Source of the DNA: an uncultured Muribaculaceae bacterium | GTDB lineage: Bacteria > Bacteroidota > Bacteroidia > Bacteroidales > Muribaculaceae | Direction: 5' to 3' | Assembly: GCA_910584365.1 (NCBI GenBank) | Contig: CAJUAF010000032.1 | Location: forward strand, 1-22,405 | DNA length: 22,405 nt | Shown: positions 8,993 to 15,531 of the stretch, in pieces | Layout of the letters: each line of letters opens with the position of its first letter | Numbering within the stretch: position 1 is the stretch's first letter | Notes under the pieces: generated by a model | The model's input: the letters and a program-made list of their open reading frames with translations, nothing else | Told to the model about the DNA's origin: nothing | The model's database searches: none | Position numbers and translations under genes: made by a program

Positions 8993-10216
8993 CTACCTGG
9001 TAAGCAATAGGAAGCGCTCGGCACCTGAGGGGGTCATGACGGTAGCGGCGTAAAGGCGCAAATCTCCTCCAGGCTTTATCTTAAGGCGTTTGCGCAAGGA
9101 GTCGGCGGTAAAACCGAAGAAGTTTCTTAACGTGATGTCGGCACGGGGAATTTCCCGGCTGACAGCTTTCATATTGGAAGATGTGAATGGCCACACCTTT
9201 ATAATCTCATGGGATTTGCCGGGGAAATCCGGGTGAGGACGGTCGGAGAGATACAGCTGTGTGTTGGGGTGAAGACGTCCTGTGTTAAAATCCCGGCTGA
9301 GGAGATTGAAAGGGGCTGCTTTCATAGTGGCGGCGGACGGTTCGAGAATAAACATCCCGGGGATCGGGAGAAGGCAGTTCAGGCCACTGCGGGGAGAGGT
9401 CTGACGGAGCGCACTCTCCTCGGACTGCAGGAAGGAATAGCTTTGCCAGTTTCCGAGGACGAGTCGGTCGACAATAATACGAGGTTCGGCGACCACCCGC
9501 GTAAAATCCAGAACCGCCAGGAGTTCCTTACATTCTCCCTCCTCTTCGACAACATGGAGTTCGGTAAGTCCCGGCAAGTCCCGGATTGTCTGGGTCACAT
9601 CGAGCATCGGTGACAGTTTTGCCATCACTTTCGAGGATTTTTCCCGGAACAGAGCCAAAAGCTGAGTTATATCCGGCTGGCAGTCATGGAGATTGTACAG
9701 CCGGGTGCCCTCGGCTCCACGGCGCCCGGGGTCGATGAAGATAAGGTCGAAAGGCGTCCCGGCATATTCCCTGAGATAGTTTACGGAATCCGCGCAGATG
9801 ACTTCCACATTCTCCCGTCGGGCGAAATTCACCCGGGCGGCCTCCACAAGAATTTCCTGAAGGTCGCATCCGGTCAGGCTATTCTGCGGATTGCTGCTCA
9901 GCAGGAAGGCATCGAGTCCCAGTCCGAAAGTCATGTCGAGGATGCGCAGGTGGGCGTCTCCGGCCAGCGACTGATGAAGCCGGGCGATGTCGGCCGAGGT
10001 GGATTGCTGGGCTGAAACTTCCAGGGGAATTACCCGGGGCGTGAAGTCCGAGCCGTCGCGACTGCGGAATTTTCTGGATTTCCGGAGAGCGGCGATATTG
10101 TTGACGGCATACGGAAGCCACGGACGCGGGTCGCCGTGAAATTTCAGGCGCAGACGCGCCGGATCGTCATCGCGGTGCGCCGCCACAAATGCGAAATAAT
10201 CGTCCCCGAATTCCAT
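8993..10216 (-). CDS. PG_1098/THUMP-like class I SAM-dependent methyltransferase
   Basis: Cytoplasmic protein of 407 residues resembling the Bacteroidetes methyltransferase family with an N-terminal domain of the PG_1098 type, a central Rossmann methyltransferase domain and a C-terminal THUMP-like domain. SAM-binding motif I is LRILDMTFGLG (residues 90-100). An acidic loop (CDLQE, about 117-121) follows, then the active-site-like IDPGRRG (161-167). The C-terminal segment (about 310-405) carries the THUMP-like part, which suggests an RNA substrate. Domain naming comes from memory of the family, and the methylated substrate is unknown to me. The IDPGRRG motif differs from the (D/N)PP(Y/F) motif of standard amino-methyltransferases. 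It lies 5 bases downstream of smpB on the same strand, so co-transcription is likely. Confidence 0.85.
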   Translation of the reverse strand: MEFGDDYFAFVAAHRDDDPARLRLKFHGDPRPWLPYAVNNIAALRKSRKFRSRDGSDFTPRVIPLEVSAQQSTSADIARLHQSLAGDAHLRILDMTFGLGLDAFLLSSNPQNSLTGCDLQEILVEAARVNFARRENVEVICADSVNYLREYAGTPFDLIFIDPGRRGAEGTRLYNLHDCQPDITQLLALFREKSSKVMAKLSPMLDVTQTIRDLPGLTELHVVEEEGECKELLAVLDFTRVVAEPRIIVDRLVLGNWQSYSFLQSEESALRQTSPRSGLNCLLPIPGMFILEPSAATMKAAPFNLLSRDFNTGRLHPNTQLYLSDRPHPDFPGKSHEIIKVWPFTSSNMKAVSREIPRADITLRNFFGFTADSLRKRLKIKPGGDLRLYAATVMTPSGAERFLLLTR

Positions 10217-10221
10217 AGTAT

Positions 10222-10677
10222 TTATTTTTTCTGGAAATACCGGGCGATGTTGCGGGAATCCTCGCGCTCGCGGATGGTCTGGCGTTTGTCGTACTCTTTC
10301 TTTCCCTTTCCTATGCCGATTACCAGTTTCGCATAGCCGCGGTCGCTGATAAACAGCCGCAGGGGGATAATGGTGAATCCGGACTCTTTTCCTTCTTTCT
10401 CAAGCTGGCGTATTTCTTTACGGTTGAGCAGCAGCTTGCGGTCGCGGCGTTCGGTATGGTTGTTATATGTGCCGTAGAAATATTCGGCGATATACATATT
10501 CTTGACCCAGACCTCACCGTTGTCGACGTAGCAGAAAGTATCGGCCAGGGAGGCTTTCCCCTGGCGAATCGACTTGATTTCGGTGCCGGTCAGGACCAGG
10601 CCGGCCGTAAAGGTGTCGCCGATGGCGTAATCGAAGGTAGCACGCCGGTTCTTTATGTTGACTTCTTTGAATTTCAT
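10222..10677 (-). CDS. smpB: SsrA-binding protein SmpB
   Basis: Binds tmRNA and positions it in the A site of stalled ribosomes for trans-translation. The 151-residue protein has the canonical features. The N-terminal VNIKNRRATFDY is followed by LTGTEIKSIRQGKASLADTF (a hallmark of the OB fold) and an internal IPLRLFISDRGYAKLVIGIG. The basic C-terminal tail contains GKGKKEYDKRQTIREREDSR, which inserts into the ribosome decoding region. Length is typical for the family. The ATG at 10675-10677 is the only start that fits the conserved N-terminus. It lies 41 bases after the Yip1-like gene and 5 bases before the methyltransferase gene on the same strand. The tmRNA gene itself is not in this window. 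Confidence 0.97.
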   Translation of the reverse strand: MKFKEVNIKNRRATFDYAIGDTFTAGLVLTGTEIKSIRQGKASLADTFCYVDNGEVWVKNMYIAEYFYGTYNNHTERRDRKLLLNRKEIRQLEKEGKESGFTIIPLRLFISDRGYAKLVIGIGKGKKEYDKRQTIREREDSRNIARYFQKK

Positions 10678-10718
10678 AATTTTTTACATTAAATATACGG
10701 TTGCCGGTCGGAAGAAGA

Positions 10719-11291
10719 TCAGATCAGGACATGGAAGAGGAAGCTGAGGCCGTAGACCGTGCCCAGGATGGAGGCGGAGGCGATGAACATATATGCGCCC
10801 AGCGACCGGTCAGGCACTCCGATGTAGCCCGCGCCTTTCCAGATAATGAACACCACGTAGAAAGGCAACAACTGAATCATGGCGAGTTTTACCTTGATGA
10901 TATTCCCCAGGAGGAAAATAAGCGCTATGACGGCCATGCAGTACATTATCATGATGGCGTCGCGGCGGTGGTCGGGGCCCTGGTCAGGCTCCATTATCCT
11001 GGGCATGAGCCAGGAGAAGAGATAAACGGCCACGTGGTAGGACAGAAAGAGGGAGAAAAACTCGATGATGACGGTCTGGAGCGTCCCGAGGAAGTCTTCT
11101 CCGTAGGCCATGCGGACAAATGCGGTAAGGGAGCATAGCAGAACCGTCGGGAGAAAACAGCGCAGATAAAGATGGCGTATGTCTATGTCGCCCCGGCTTC
11201 CGTCGGGACGGAAATCGTCGCGTTCGAGGTCTTCCCAGCCGCTCTGGGGGGAGAATATCAACTGGATTATATTGCCGAAAAATCTGAGCAT
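10719..11291 (-). CDS. Yip1-like multi-pass membrane protein
   Basis: Predicted inner-membrane protein of 190 residues resembling the bacterial Yip1-domain family; molecular function unknown. The N-terminus MLRFFGNIIQLIFSPQSGWE is the usual opening of this family (short amphipathic helix, then SP..GWE). About five transmembrane segments follow: near residues 45-65 (CFLPTVLLCSLTAFV), 80-100 (IEFFSLFLSYHVAVYLF), 117-138 (MIMYCMAVIALIFLLG), 142-160 (LLPFYVVFIIW) and 168-189 (FIASASILGTVYGLSFLF). I chose the ATG at 11291 rather than 11324, because the upstream codon overlaps the -7 promoter box at 11322-11329 and the extra 11 residues are not family-like. It probably leads the operon with smpB and the methyltransferase. 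Confidence 0.8.
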   Translation of the reverse strand: MLRFFGNIIQLIFSPQSGWEDLERDDFRPDGSRGDIDIRHLYLRCFLPTVLLCSLTAFVRMAYGEDFLGTLQTVIIEFFSLFLSYHVAVYLFSWLMPRIMEPDQGPDHRRDAIMIMYCMAVIALIFLLGNIIKVKLAMIQLLPFYVVFIIWKGAGYIGVPDRSLGAYMFIASASILGTVYGLSFLFHVLI

Positions 11292-11321
11292 AGGTCTGAA
11301 TCTTCTGTAAATAAGGACTTG

Positions 11322-11329
11322 CAAAGTTA
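11322..11329 (-). promoter_or_regulatory. -7 promoter box for the Yip1-like/smpB/methyltransferase operon
   Basis: The minus strand reads TAACTTTG, an exact TAnnTTTG match, followed by GCAAG as often seen at Bacteroidetes start sites. It lies 30 bases upstream of the ATG at 11291. An alternative start at 11324 would fall inside the box. No consensus -33 element is obvious. Confidence 0.55.
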
Positions 11330-11336
11330 CAAATTA

Positions 11337-11369
11337 TTTGATTAAAAAACACCCTATCCCCTTGATTTG
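11337..11369 (+). promoter_or_regulatory. Possible -33/-7 promoter of the NADH dehydrogenase gene
   Basis: TTTG at 11337-11340, a 21-base spacer, then TTGATTTG at 11362-11369, one mismatch from TAnnTTTG. The spacing is near that of Bacteroidetes -33/-7 promoters. It is divergent from the neighbouring minus-strand promoter and would give a leader of roughly 95 bases. Confidence 0.4.
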
Positions 11370-11420
11370 TTATATCGTATGAAGCAAGGCAAATCCGAAA
11401 GGAAGCTCCGGTTTCGTCGC

Positions 11421-11443
11421 ACCTCCGGAAGAGGTACTTTTTT
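11421..11443 (+). terminator. Terminator-like hairpin in the ndh leader
   Basis: ACCTC (11421-11425) pairs with GAGGT (11431-11435) around a 5-base loop, and after AC comes a T6 run (11438-11443). This resembles a weak intrinsic terminator only 27 bases before the ndh ATG, so an attenuator is possible. The stem is short and this may be chance. Confidence 0.25.
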
Positions 11444-11470
11444 AACAGCTCTCAAACAACAACTTATATT

Positions 11471-12805
11471 ATGAATAACGGGATGAAACGTATCGTCATT
11501 ATCGGGGGCGGATTCGCCGGCCTCAATCTTGTGAAACATCTGGATTCACGTTATTATGACATCACTCTTATTGACCGCAACAATTACCACAGTTTTCCGC
11601 CGCTTTTCTATCAGGTGGCGTCGGCGGGACTTGAACCGGCCAGCATCTGCTTTCCTTTCCGCCGGGAACTGCGCAAGCGTCATAAAAGCCGGGTGCATTT
11701 CCTGATGGAGACGGTCAGGACTATCGATACGGTGAAGCGAGTGGTGACGACGGCTATGGGGGAGACCCCATACGATATACTGGTTGTCGCCGCCGGCACG
11801 ACCAACAATTTTTTCAATATGCCGGATCTGGAGAAAAAAGTCTACACCATAAAATCTACGCCGGAGGCCCTGAGATGTCGCAACGGGATTCTGGCCCTGC
11901 TTGAAAGGGCGGCGGCAGCCAAGACTTCCGCAGAACGCCGGAAGCTGCTGAACTTCGTGGTGACCGGCGGAGGACCGACGGGCGTTGAAATCGCCGGTGC
12001 GCTCGGAGAGATGAAGCGTTATGTGCTTCCGCGCGAGTATCCTACGATTGCGCAGGACGAGATGTCTATAACCCTTGTAGAGGGTAGCGGAAGATTGCTC
12101 GGTGCCATGTCGGAGGATGCCTCGGCGGCGGCCCGGAAAGCGGTGGAATCCCTTATGGTCAAGGTGCGGCTGGGAGTGAATGTCAGCGATTATGACGCTA
12201 AGGAAAAAACAGTGACTCTTGCCGACGGCACCCGGCTGGAGGCGTCGATGGTTATCTGGACGGCCGGCATCAAGGCGATGCCTTTCCGGTGGATAACGGC
12301 TGACGCAGGTGAGGATGCGAATCCCCCGTTTATCGTCAGGGGTGGTCGACTGAAGACAAATGCCTTGTGCGAGGTGGAAGGGCTTGAGGATGTCTATGCC
12401 CTGGGGGATATCGCTCTGATGGAGGGGGACGCGGCTTTCCCGAAGGGGCATCCCCAGCTGGCCCAAGTGGCCATTCAGCAAGGGAGGCTGCTTGCCGAAA
12501 ATCTCAATGCGTGCAGCGGACGACGTCCCAGGCGTATCCGCCATTTTTCCTACAAAGACAAGGGTTCAATGGCGACCGTGGGGCGTAACCGGGCGGTTGT
12601 CGACCTGCCGAAAGTACATTTTCACGGATTCATGGCGTGGATGGTCTGGATGTTTATTCATCTTATCTCAATCCTGGGGATGCGTAACCGTCTTACGGTC
12701 CTGATAAACTGGATATGGGCCTATTTCAATTATTCGACCTCCCTGCGGCTGCTCATCCACCCCTCTCCCAACCCGGACAACAATGATCTGAGGTACTTCA
12801 ACTGA
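11471..12805 (+). CDS. ndh: Type II NADH dehydrogenase (NDH-2)
   Basis: FAD-dependent, non-proton-pumping NADH:quinone oxidoreductase acting at the inner face of the cytoplasmic membrane; menaquinone would be the partner in this phylum (inference). The 444-residue protein has a FAD-binding Rossmann motif IGGGFAGLN (11-19), a second dinucleotide motif for NADH, VVTGGGPTGVEIAGA (163-177), and the FAD-contacting YALGDIAL (309-316). AQVAIQQG (331-338) matches the quinone-site AQxAxQ motif of NDH-2. A hydrophobic, Trp-rich C-terminal stretch (about 386-430) probably mediates membrane attachment. The length is typical. ATG codons at 11471 and 11483 are both possible; the first gives a short MNNG extension. 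It appears to be a single-gene unit ending in the strong terminator at 12893-12936. Confidence 0.9.
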   Translation: MNNGMKRIVIIGGGFAGLNLVKHLDSRYYDITLIDRNNYHSFPPLFYQVASAGLEPASICFPFRRELRKRHKSRVHFLMETVRTIDTVKRVVTTAMGETPYDILVVAAGTTNNFFNMPDLEKKVYTIKSTPEALRCRNGILALLERAAAAKTSAERRKLLNFVVTGGGPTGVEIAGALGEMKRYVLPREYPTIAQDEMSITLVEGSGRLLGAMSEDASAAARKAVESLMVKVRLGVNVSDYDAKEKTVTLADGTRLEASMVIWTAGIKAMPFRWITADAGEDANPPFIVRGGRLKTNALCEVEGLEDVYALGDIALMEGDAAFPKGHPQLAQVAIQQGRLLAENLNACSGRRPRRIRHFSYKDKGSMATVGRNRAVVDLPKVHFHGFMAWMVWMFIHLISILGMRNRLTVLINWIWAYFNYSTSLRLLIHPSPNPDNNDLRYFN

Positions 12806-12892
12806 TTCCTCTCAGGGGGATTCCCGGAAACTCTCCGGTGGATTTGTGCCTGAGGGGGCATTGGCGATGTGTCAGGCGTCAAAACTTTGGAC

Positions 12893-12936
12893 CGCACCCT
12901 AAAAGTTTTTGTCGGACTTTTGGGGTGCGCTTTTTT
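12893..12936 (+). terminator. Strong rho-independent terminator after ndh
   Basis: CGCACCCTAAAAGT (12893-12906) and ACTTTTGGGGTGCG (12916-12929) form a 14-bp stem with a single U-G wobble and a 9-base loop, followed by C and T6 (12931-12936). An alternative 8-bp pairing (12881-12888 with 12902-12909) overlaps its left arm. It lies 87 bases past the ndh stop and insulates the polysaccharide locus from ndh transcription. Confidence 0.8.
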
Positions 12937-13021
12937 GGTATACGTCATTGTTTTCATCCGGATCATCCTCCTCTTTAGTGTACATAAGCAGCCACGAATC
13001 ACAAAAACTCTTAAATTAGAG

Positions 13022-13083
13022 ACAAATTACATCGTTTTATACAATATTTCACAAATTTTAACCATCCGGGGGGGGTAATTTGT
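13022..13083. repeat. Short inverted repeat upstream of the upxY promoter
   Basis: ACAAATTAC (13022-13030) and GTAATTTGT (13075-13083) are perfect 9-bp inverted copies, 44 bases apart, just upstream of the -7 box. The last base of the G8 tract is part of the right copy. It could be an operator or hairpin. It is shorter than the repeats flanking known invertible Bacteroides capsule promoters. Confidence 0.35.
13068..13075 (+). repeat. G8 homopolymer tract
   Basis: Eight consecutive G residues in an otherwise AT-rich region, ending 19 bases before the -7-like box of the upxY leader. In many bacteria such tracts vary in length by slipped-strand mispairing. Here it sits where a -33 element would be expected. 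Confidence 0.5.
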
Positions 13084-13094
13084 TAACTTTTCTG

Positions 13095-13102
13095 TAATTT
13101 TG
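13095..13102 (+). promoter_or_regulatory. Putative -7 promoter box of the polysaccharide locus
   Basis: TAATTTTG matches TAnnTTTG exactly. It would start a transcript with a leader of about 200 bases before upxY at 13308; a long untranslated leader is a known feature of UpxY-controlled loci. The only nearby upstream TTTG (13079-13082) is too close for standard spacing. Confidence 0.45.
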
Positions 13103-13307
13103 CGCTGATTTTTGGCTATGTGTAGGAGATTTATCCAGAGAACACATAAAAATAGCTCCACAGACGCCAGTTTTAAACCTCTATCTGTTTCGCTGACCGG
13201 GGGTTGACTACTGAAAGAGAATTTTTAGGCCAAATCTCATATCTTTTTAGCGTCCAACCAGTTACGCAAAACTGAAGGTTCCTTTATTATATTCTCTCCG
13301 CTAATAC

Positions 13308-13883
13308 ATGGTAAATTCCGCAGTACACAAAAACGACATCTGCTGGTACGTAATGGCGGCCTACCGCTGTGAACTGAAAGCAGAAGAAATGCTCCTGCGC
13401 GAGAAAATCGAGACTTTCCTGCCAAAAGAGACAGTTTACGTCAAAAAGCCGCGCCGGCATCCGGTCCCCGTAGAAAAACCTGTCGTTCCCACCCTTATTT
13501 TCATCCGCTCATCCCGGGAAATCCTTTACGAGGTCAAGCAACGGCTGGATCAGCGGATAAAATTCATGACCACACCGGTCAACGGTCCCTCCGACTTCCT
13601 GGTGGTTCCCGACCGCCAGATGGAAGCCTTCATGCAGATCTGGACCGCCCGCGACCACTATAACGCCTCCATCTCCACCGACCTCATCCCTTCGGGCACC
13701 CCTGTCCGCATCATCTCAGGCCCCATGGCCGGCCTGACCGGCACCCATCTGCGCCACCTCAAGCCCCGCCTCTCCCCCACCGCCCCCTCCTCCCCGGCCA
13801 TCCCCACTTCCCGCATCTCCCTCCGCCTGGCCAACCTCCTCTCCATCACCCTCGACCTCCCCACCGCCTGCCTGCAACAGTGA
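13308..13883 (+). CDS. upxY: UpxY-type (NusG-like) transcription antiterminator
   Basis: Specialised NusG paralogue expected to bind RNA polymerase and prevent early termination in the downstream polysaccharide operon, as established for UpxY proteins in Bacteroides fragilis. The 191-residue protein has an NGN domain (WYVMAAYRCELKAEE near residues 13-27; FLVVPDRQMEAF near 95-106, a family hallmark). A KOW segment follows from about residue 125 (PSGTPVRIISGPMAGLTGT), and the tail RLANLLSITLDLPTACL is usual. Between KOW and tail lies an unusual Pro/Ser-rich insertion of roughly 14 residues (about 155-168), coded by very C-rich DNA. The gene is GC-rich, like the core genome and unlike the genes it precedes. 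No upxZ follows it. The family call is strong; whether the altered KOW works normally is unknown. Confidence 0.87.
   Translation: MVNSAVHKNDICWYVMAAYRCELKAEEMLLREKIETFLPKETVYVKKPRRHPVPVEKPVVPTLIFIRSSREILYEVKQRLDQRIKFMTTPVNGPSDFLVVPDRQMEAFMQIWTARDHYNASISTDLIPSGTPVRIISGPMAGLTGTHLRHLKPRLSPTAPSSPAIPTSRISLRLANLLSITLDLPTACLQQ
13764..13805 (-). other. G-quadruplex motif on the template strand of upxY
   Basis: The minus strand has five G-tracts of 4, 4, 5, 5 and 4 G, separated by loops of 6, 4, 4 and 6 bases (GGGGATGGCCGGGG, then AGGA, GGGGG, CGGT, GGGGG, AGAGGC, GGGG). This fits the standard quadruplex pattern (tracts of at least 3, loops up to 7). The plus strand is correspondingly C-rich: 38 C against 8 G in 13741-13800. 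Confidence 0.7.
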
Positions 13884-13985
13884 ATTACAGTACCCCACAA
13901 AATTATTGTAAGATTAAAGACGGCATAAACACAGAAGACCACCAAGCAGCGAGCAAGTTACATTTATTCCAAATAAATTTAAATA

Positions 13986-15524
13986 ATGGGAGGCAACAAT
14001 AATAAAAGAATTGCAAAAAACACTATTATTCTTTATGGACGGATGATAGTGTTTTTGGTAATTTCATTATTTACATCCCGAATTGTATTCAACACTCTAG
14101 GTGTCGATAATTTTGGTCTTTATTCTCTTGTAGGGGGTATAATCATTTTTTTCAGCTTCTTGAACAACGGTCTATCGGCTGCCACAAAACGATATATTAC
14201 AGCAGAAATTGGGAAAGGAGCAACTGGCAGACCAAGATATATATTTAATATCTGCGTTCACGCCCACATTATCATAGCCATCATAATTTTAATTTTGGCG
14301 GAAACTATTGGAATATGGATTGTGAACTATATCCTTAATATTCCTCCCGATAGTTTGAGAGCAGCCAATTTGGTATTTCAAGTCTCTGTCATTATGGCTA
14401 TAATTGGTATTATACAATCTCCTTATATGAGTGTGATTGTAGCCCATGAACGCATGAATATATACGCTTATTTCACTATTATAGATGTTATACTCAAACT
14501 TCTTGTTATCTTTTTAGTTCAAGTTATCCCAGGGAATAAATTAATTATATACTCCTTTCTTATCTTAGGAAGTGGAATCATTACGTTTTTTGTCTATAAT
14601 TCCTATTGTAGGAAGACTTTCACAACGTGCCATTTGCAAAAAATAAAAGACAAACCATTACTAAAAGATATCTTCAGTTTTATGAGCTGGAGCCTGTTAG
14701 GGCAGATTGCTGTTGTAAGTACAAATCAAGGGGTATCGGTCCTGGTTAATATATTTTATTCCGTAACTGTAAATGCTGCCATGGGAATTAGTAGCACAGT
14801 GACCAGTATTGTGAATAATTTTGTCTCCAATTTCCAAATAGCATTCAATCCACAAATTATTAAACAATACAATAATGGGGAATACAACGATTTGACCACA
14901 CTAATAATCCGTGCGTCAAAAATATCAAGTTATCTGATTCTTATATTTTTAATCCCTCTATGTTTTGAAACACATAATGTTTTACATCTTTGGCTTGGCG
15001 ATTATCCTCAATATACTGTGCCATTCGTAATGCTGACTCTTGTGGCGATTTATTTTGAAGCGATCAGCGCTCCCCTTTGGATGGTAATATACGCTCAAAC
15101 CAAAATAAAGCAATACCAAATTGTAATTTCCTTAGTGTACTCTCTAAATTTTATTCTCGGGTGGGCTATATTATGGCTGGGAGTCCTCCCATACAATGTT
15201 ATAACAATCCGTGTCTTTATCTTTATGGTCTTATTGGCCATACGGTTGATATATGTGAGAAAAACAGTCATTGGTTTTAATTCATTGCGATGGTTAAGGG
15301 AAGTATGTTTAAAAAGTCTCTTAATCTCTCTTGTAACTTTCGCTTTATTATTTCCGCTTAATTCTCTTTTAAACATAAATGAACTTCTACATATAGTTAT
15401 TATATCCGGTGTATCTTTGATCACTATGCTCATACTAATATATGGTATTGGACTAGATTCTAACGAGAAAAAAGCTATTTATACACTGATTATCCGAAAA
15501 TTAAGATTAAACTACACTTTCTGA
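13986..15524 (+). CDS. wzx: Wzx-like polysaccharide flippase (MATE/PST superfamily)
   Basis: Integral inner-membrane protein of 512 residues predicted to flip undecaprenyl-linked oligosaccharide units to the periplasm for polymerisation. It is hydrophobic throughout, with about 12-14 transmembrane helices. The N-terminal block SRIVFNTLGVDNFGLYSLVGG, containing the LGxxxFGLY pattern, and the following FLNNGLSAATKRYI are typical of polysaccharide exporters of this superfamily. A second, homologous half begins near residue 225 (FMSWSLLGQIAVVSTNQGVS). The gene is strikingly AT-rich compared with upxY immediately upstream, implying recent acquisition. It starts 102 bases after upxY and ends 7 bases before the pyruvyl transferase gene. 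Glycan specificity cannot be read from sequence. Confidence 0.88.
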   Translation: MGGNNNKRIAKNTIILYGRMIVFLVISLFTSRIVFNTLGVDNFGLYSLVGGIIIFFSFLNNGLSAATKRYITAEIGKGATGRPRYIFNICVHAHIIIAIIILILAETIGIWIVNYILNIPPDSLRAANLVFQVSVIMAIIGIIQSPYMSVIVAHERMNIYAYFTIIDVILKLLVIFLVQVIPGNKLIIYSFLILGSGIITFFVYNSYCRKTFTTCHLQKIKDKPLLKDIFSFMSWSLLGQIAVVSTNQGVSVLVNIFYSVTVNAAMGISSTVTSIVNNFVSNFQIAFNPQIIKQYNNGEYNDLTTLIIRASKISSYLILIFLIPLCFETHNVLHLWLGDYPQYTVPFVMLTLVAIYFEAISAPLWMVIYAQTKIKQYQIVISLVYSLNFILGWAILWLGVLPYNVITIRVFIFMVLLAIRLIYVRKTVIGFNSLRWLREVCLKSLLISLVTFALLFPLNSLLNINELLHIVIISGVSLITMLILIYGIGLDSNEKKAIYTLIIRKLRLNYTF

Positions 15525-15531
15525 ATCCATT

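Larger units (their letters stand above)
12806..13307. other. 502-base intergenic region between ndh and upxY
   Basis: No convincing protein gene was found here. From left to right it holds about 85 bases of GC-rich sequence, a strong intrinsic terminator (12893-12936), AT-rich sequence with a 9-bp inverted repeat (13022-13030 and 13075-13083), a G8 tract (13068-13075), a -7-like box (13095-13102), and then about 200 bases of untranslated leader ahead of upxY. It marks the left boundary of the polysaccharide locus. No transposase remnant or tRNA attachment site was recognised. Confidence 0.7.

Noticed and set aside
11546..12544. 332-residue minus-strand open frame opposite ndh
   Set aside because: Antisense to a full-length NDH-2 gene; translation shows no domain.
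12869..13078. Possible 69-residue membrane peptide after ndh
   Set aside because: It runs through the strong terminator hairpin, the AT-rich spacer and the G8 tract. The hydrophobic stretch comes from the T-rich terminator sequence.
13658..13945. Minus-strand Arg/Gly-rich open frames opposite the end of upxY
   Set aside because: They reflect the G-rich complement of the C-rich coding strand; the plus-strand frame matches UpxY to its C-terminal tail.
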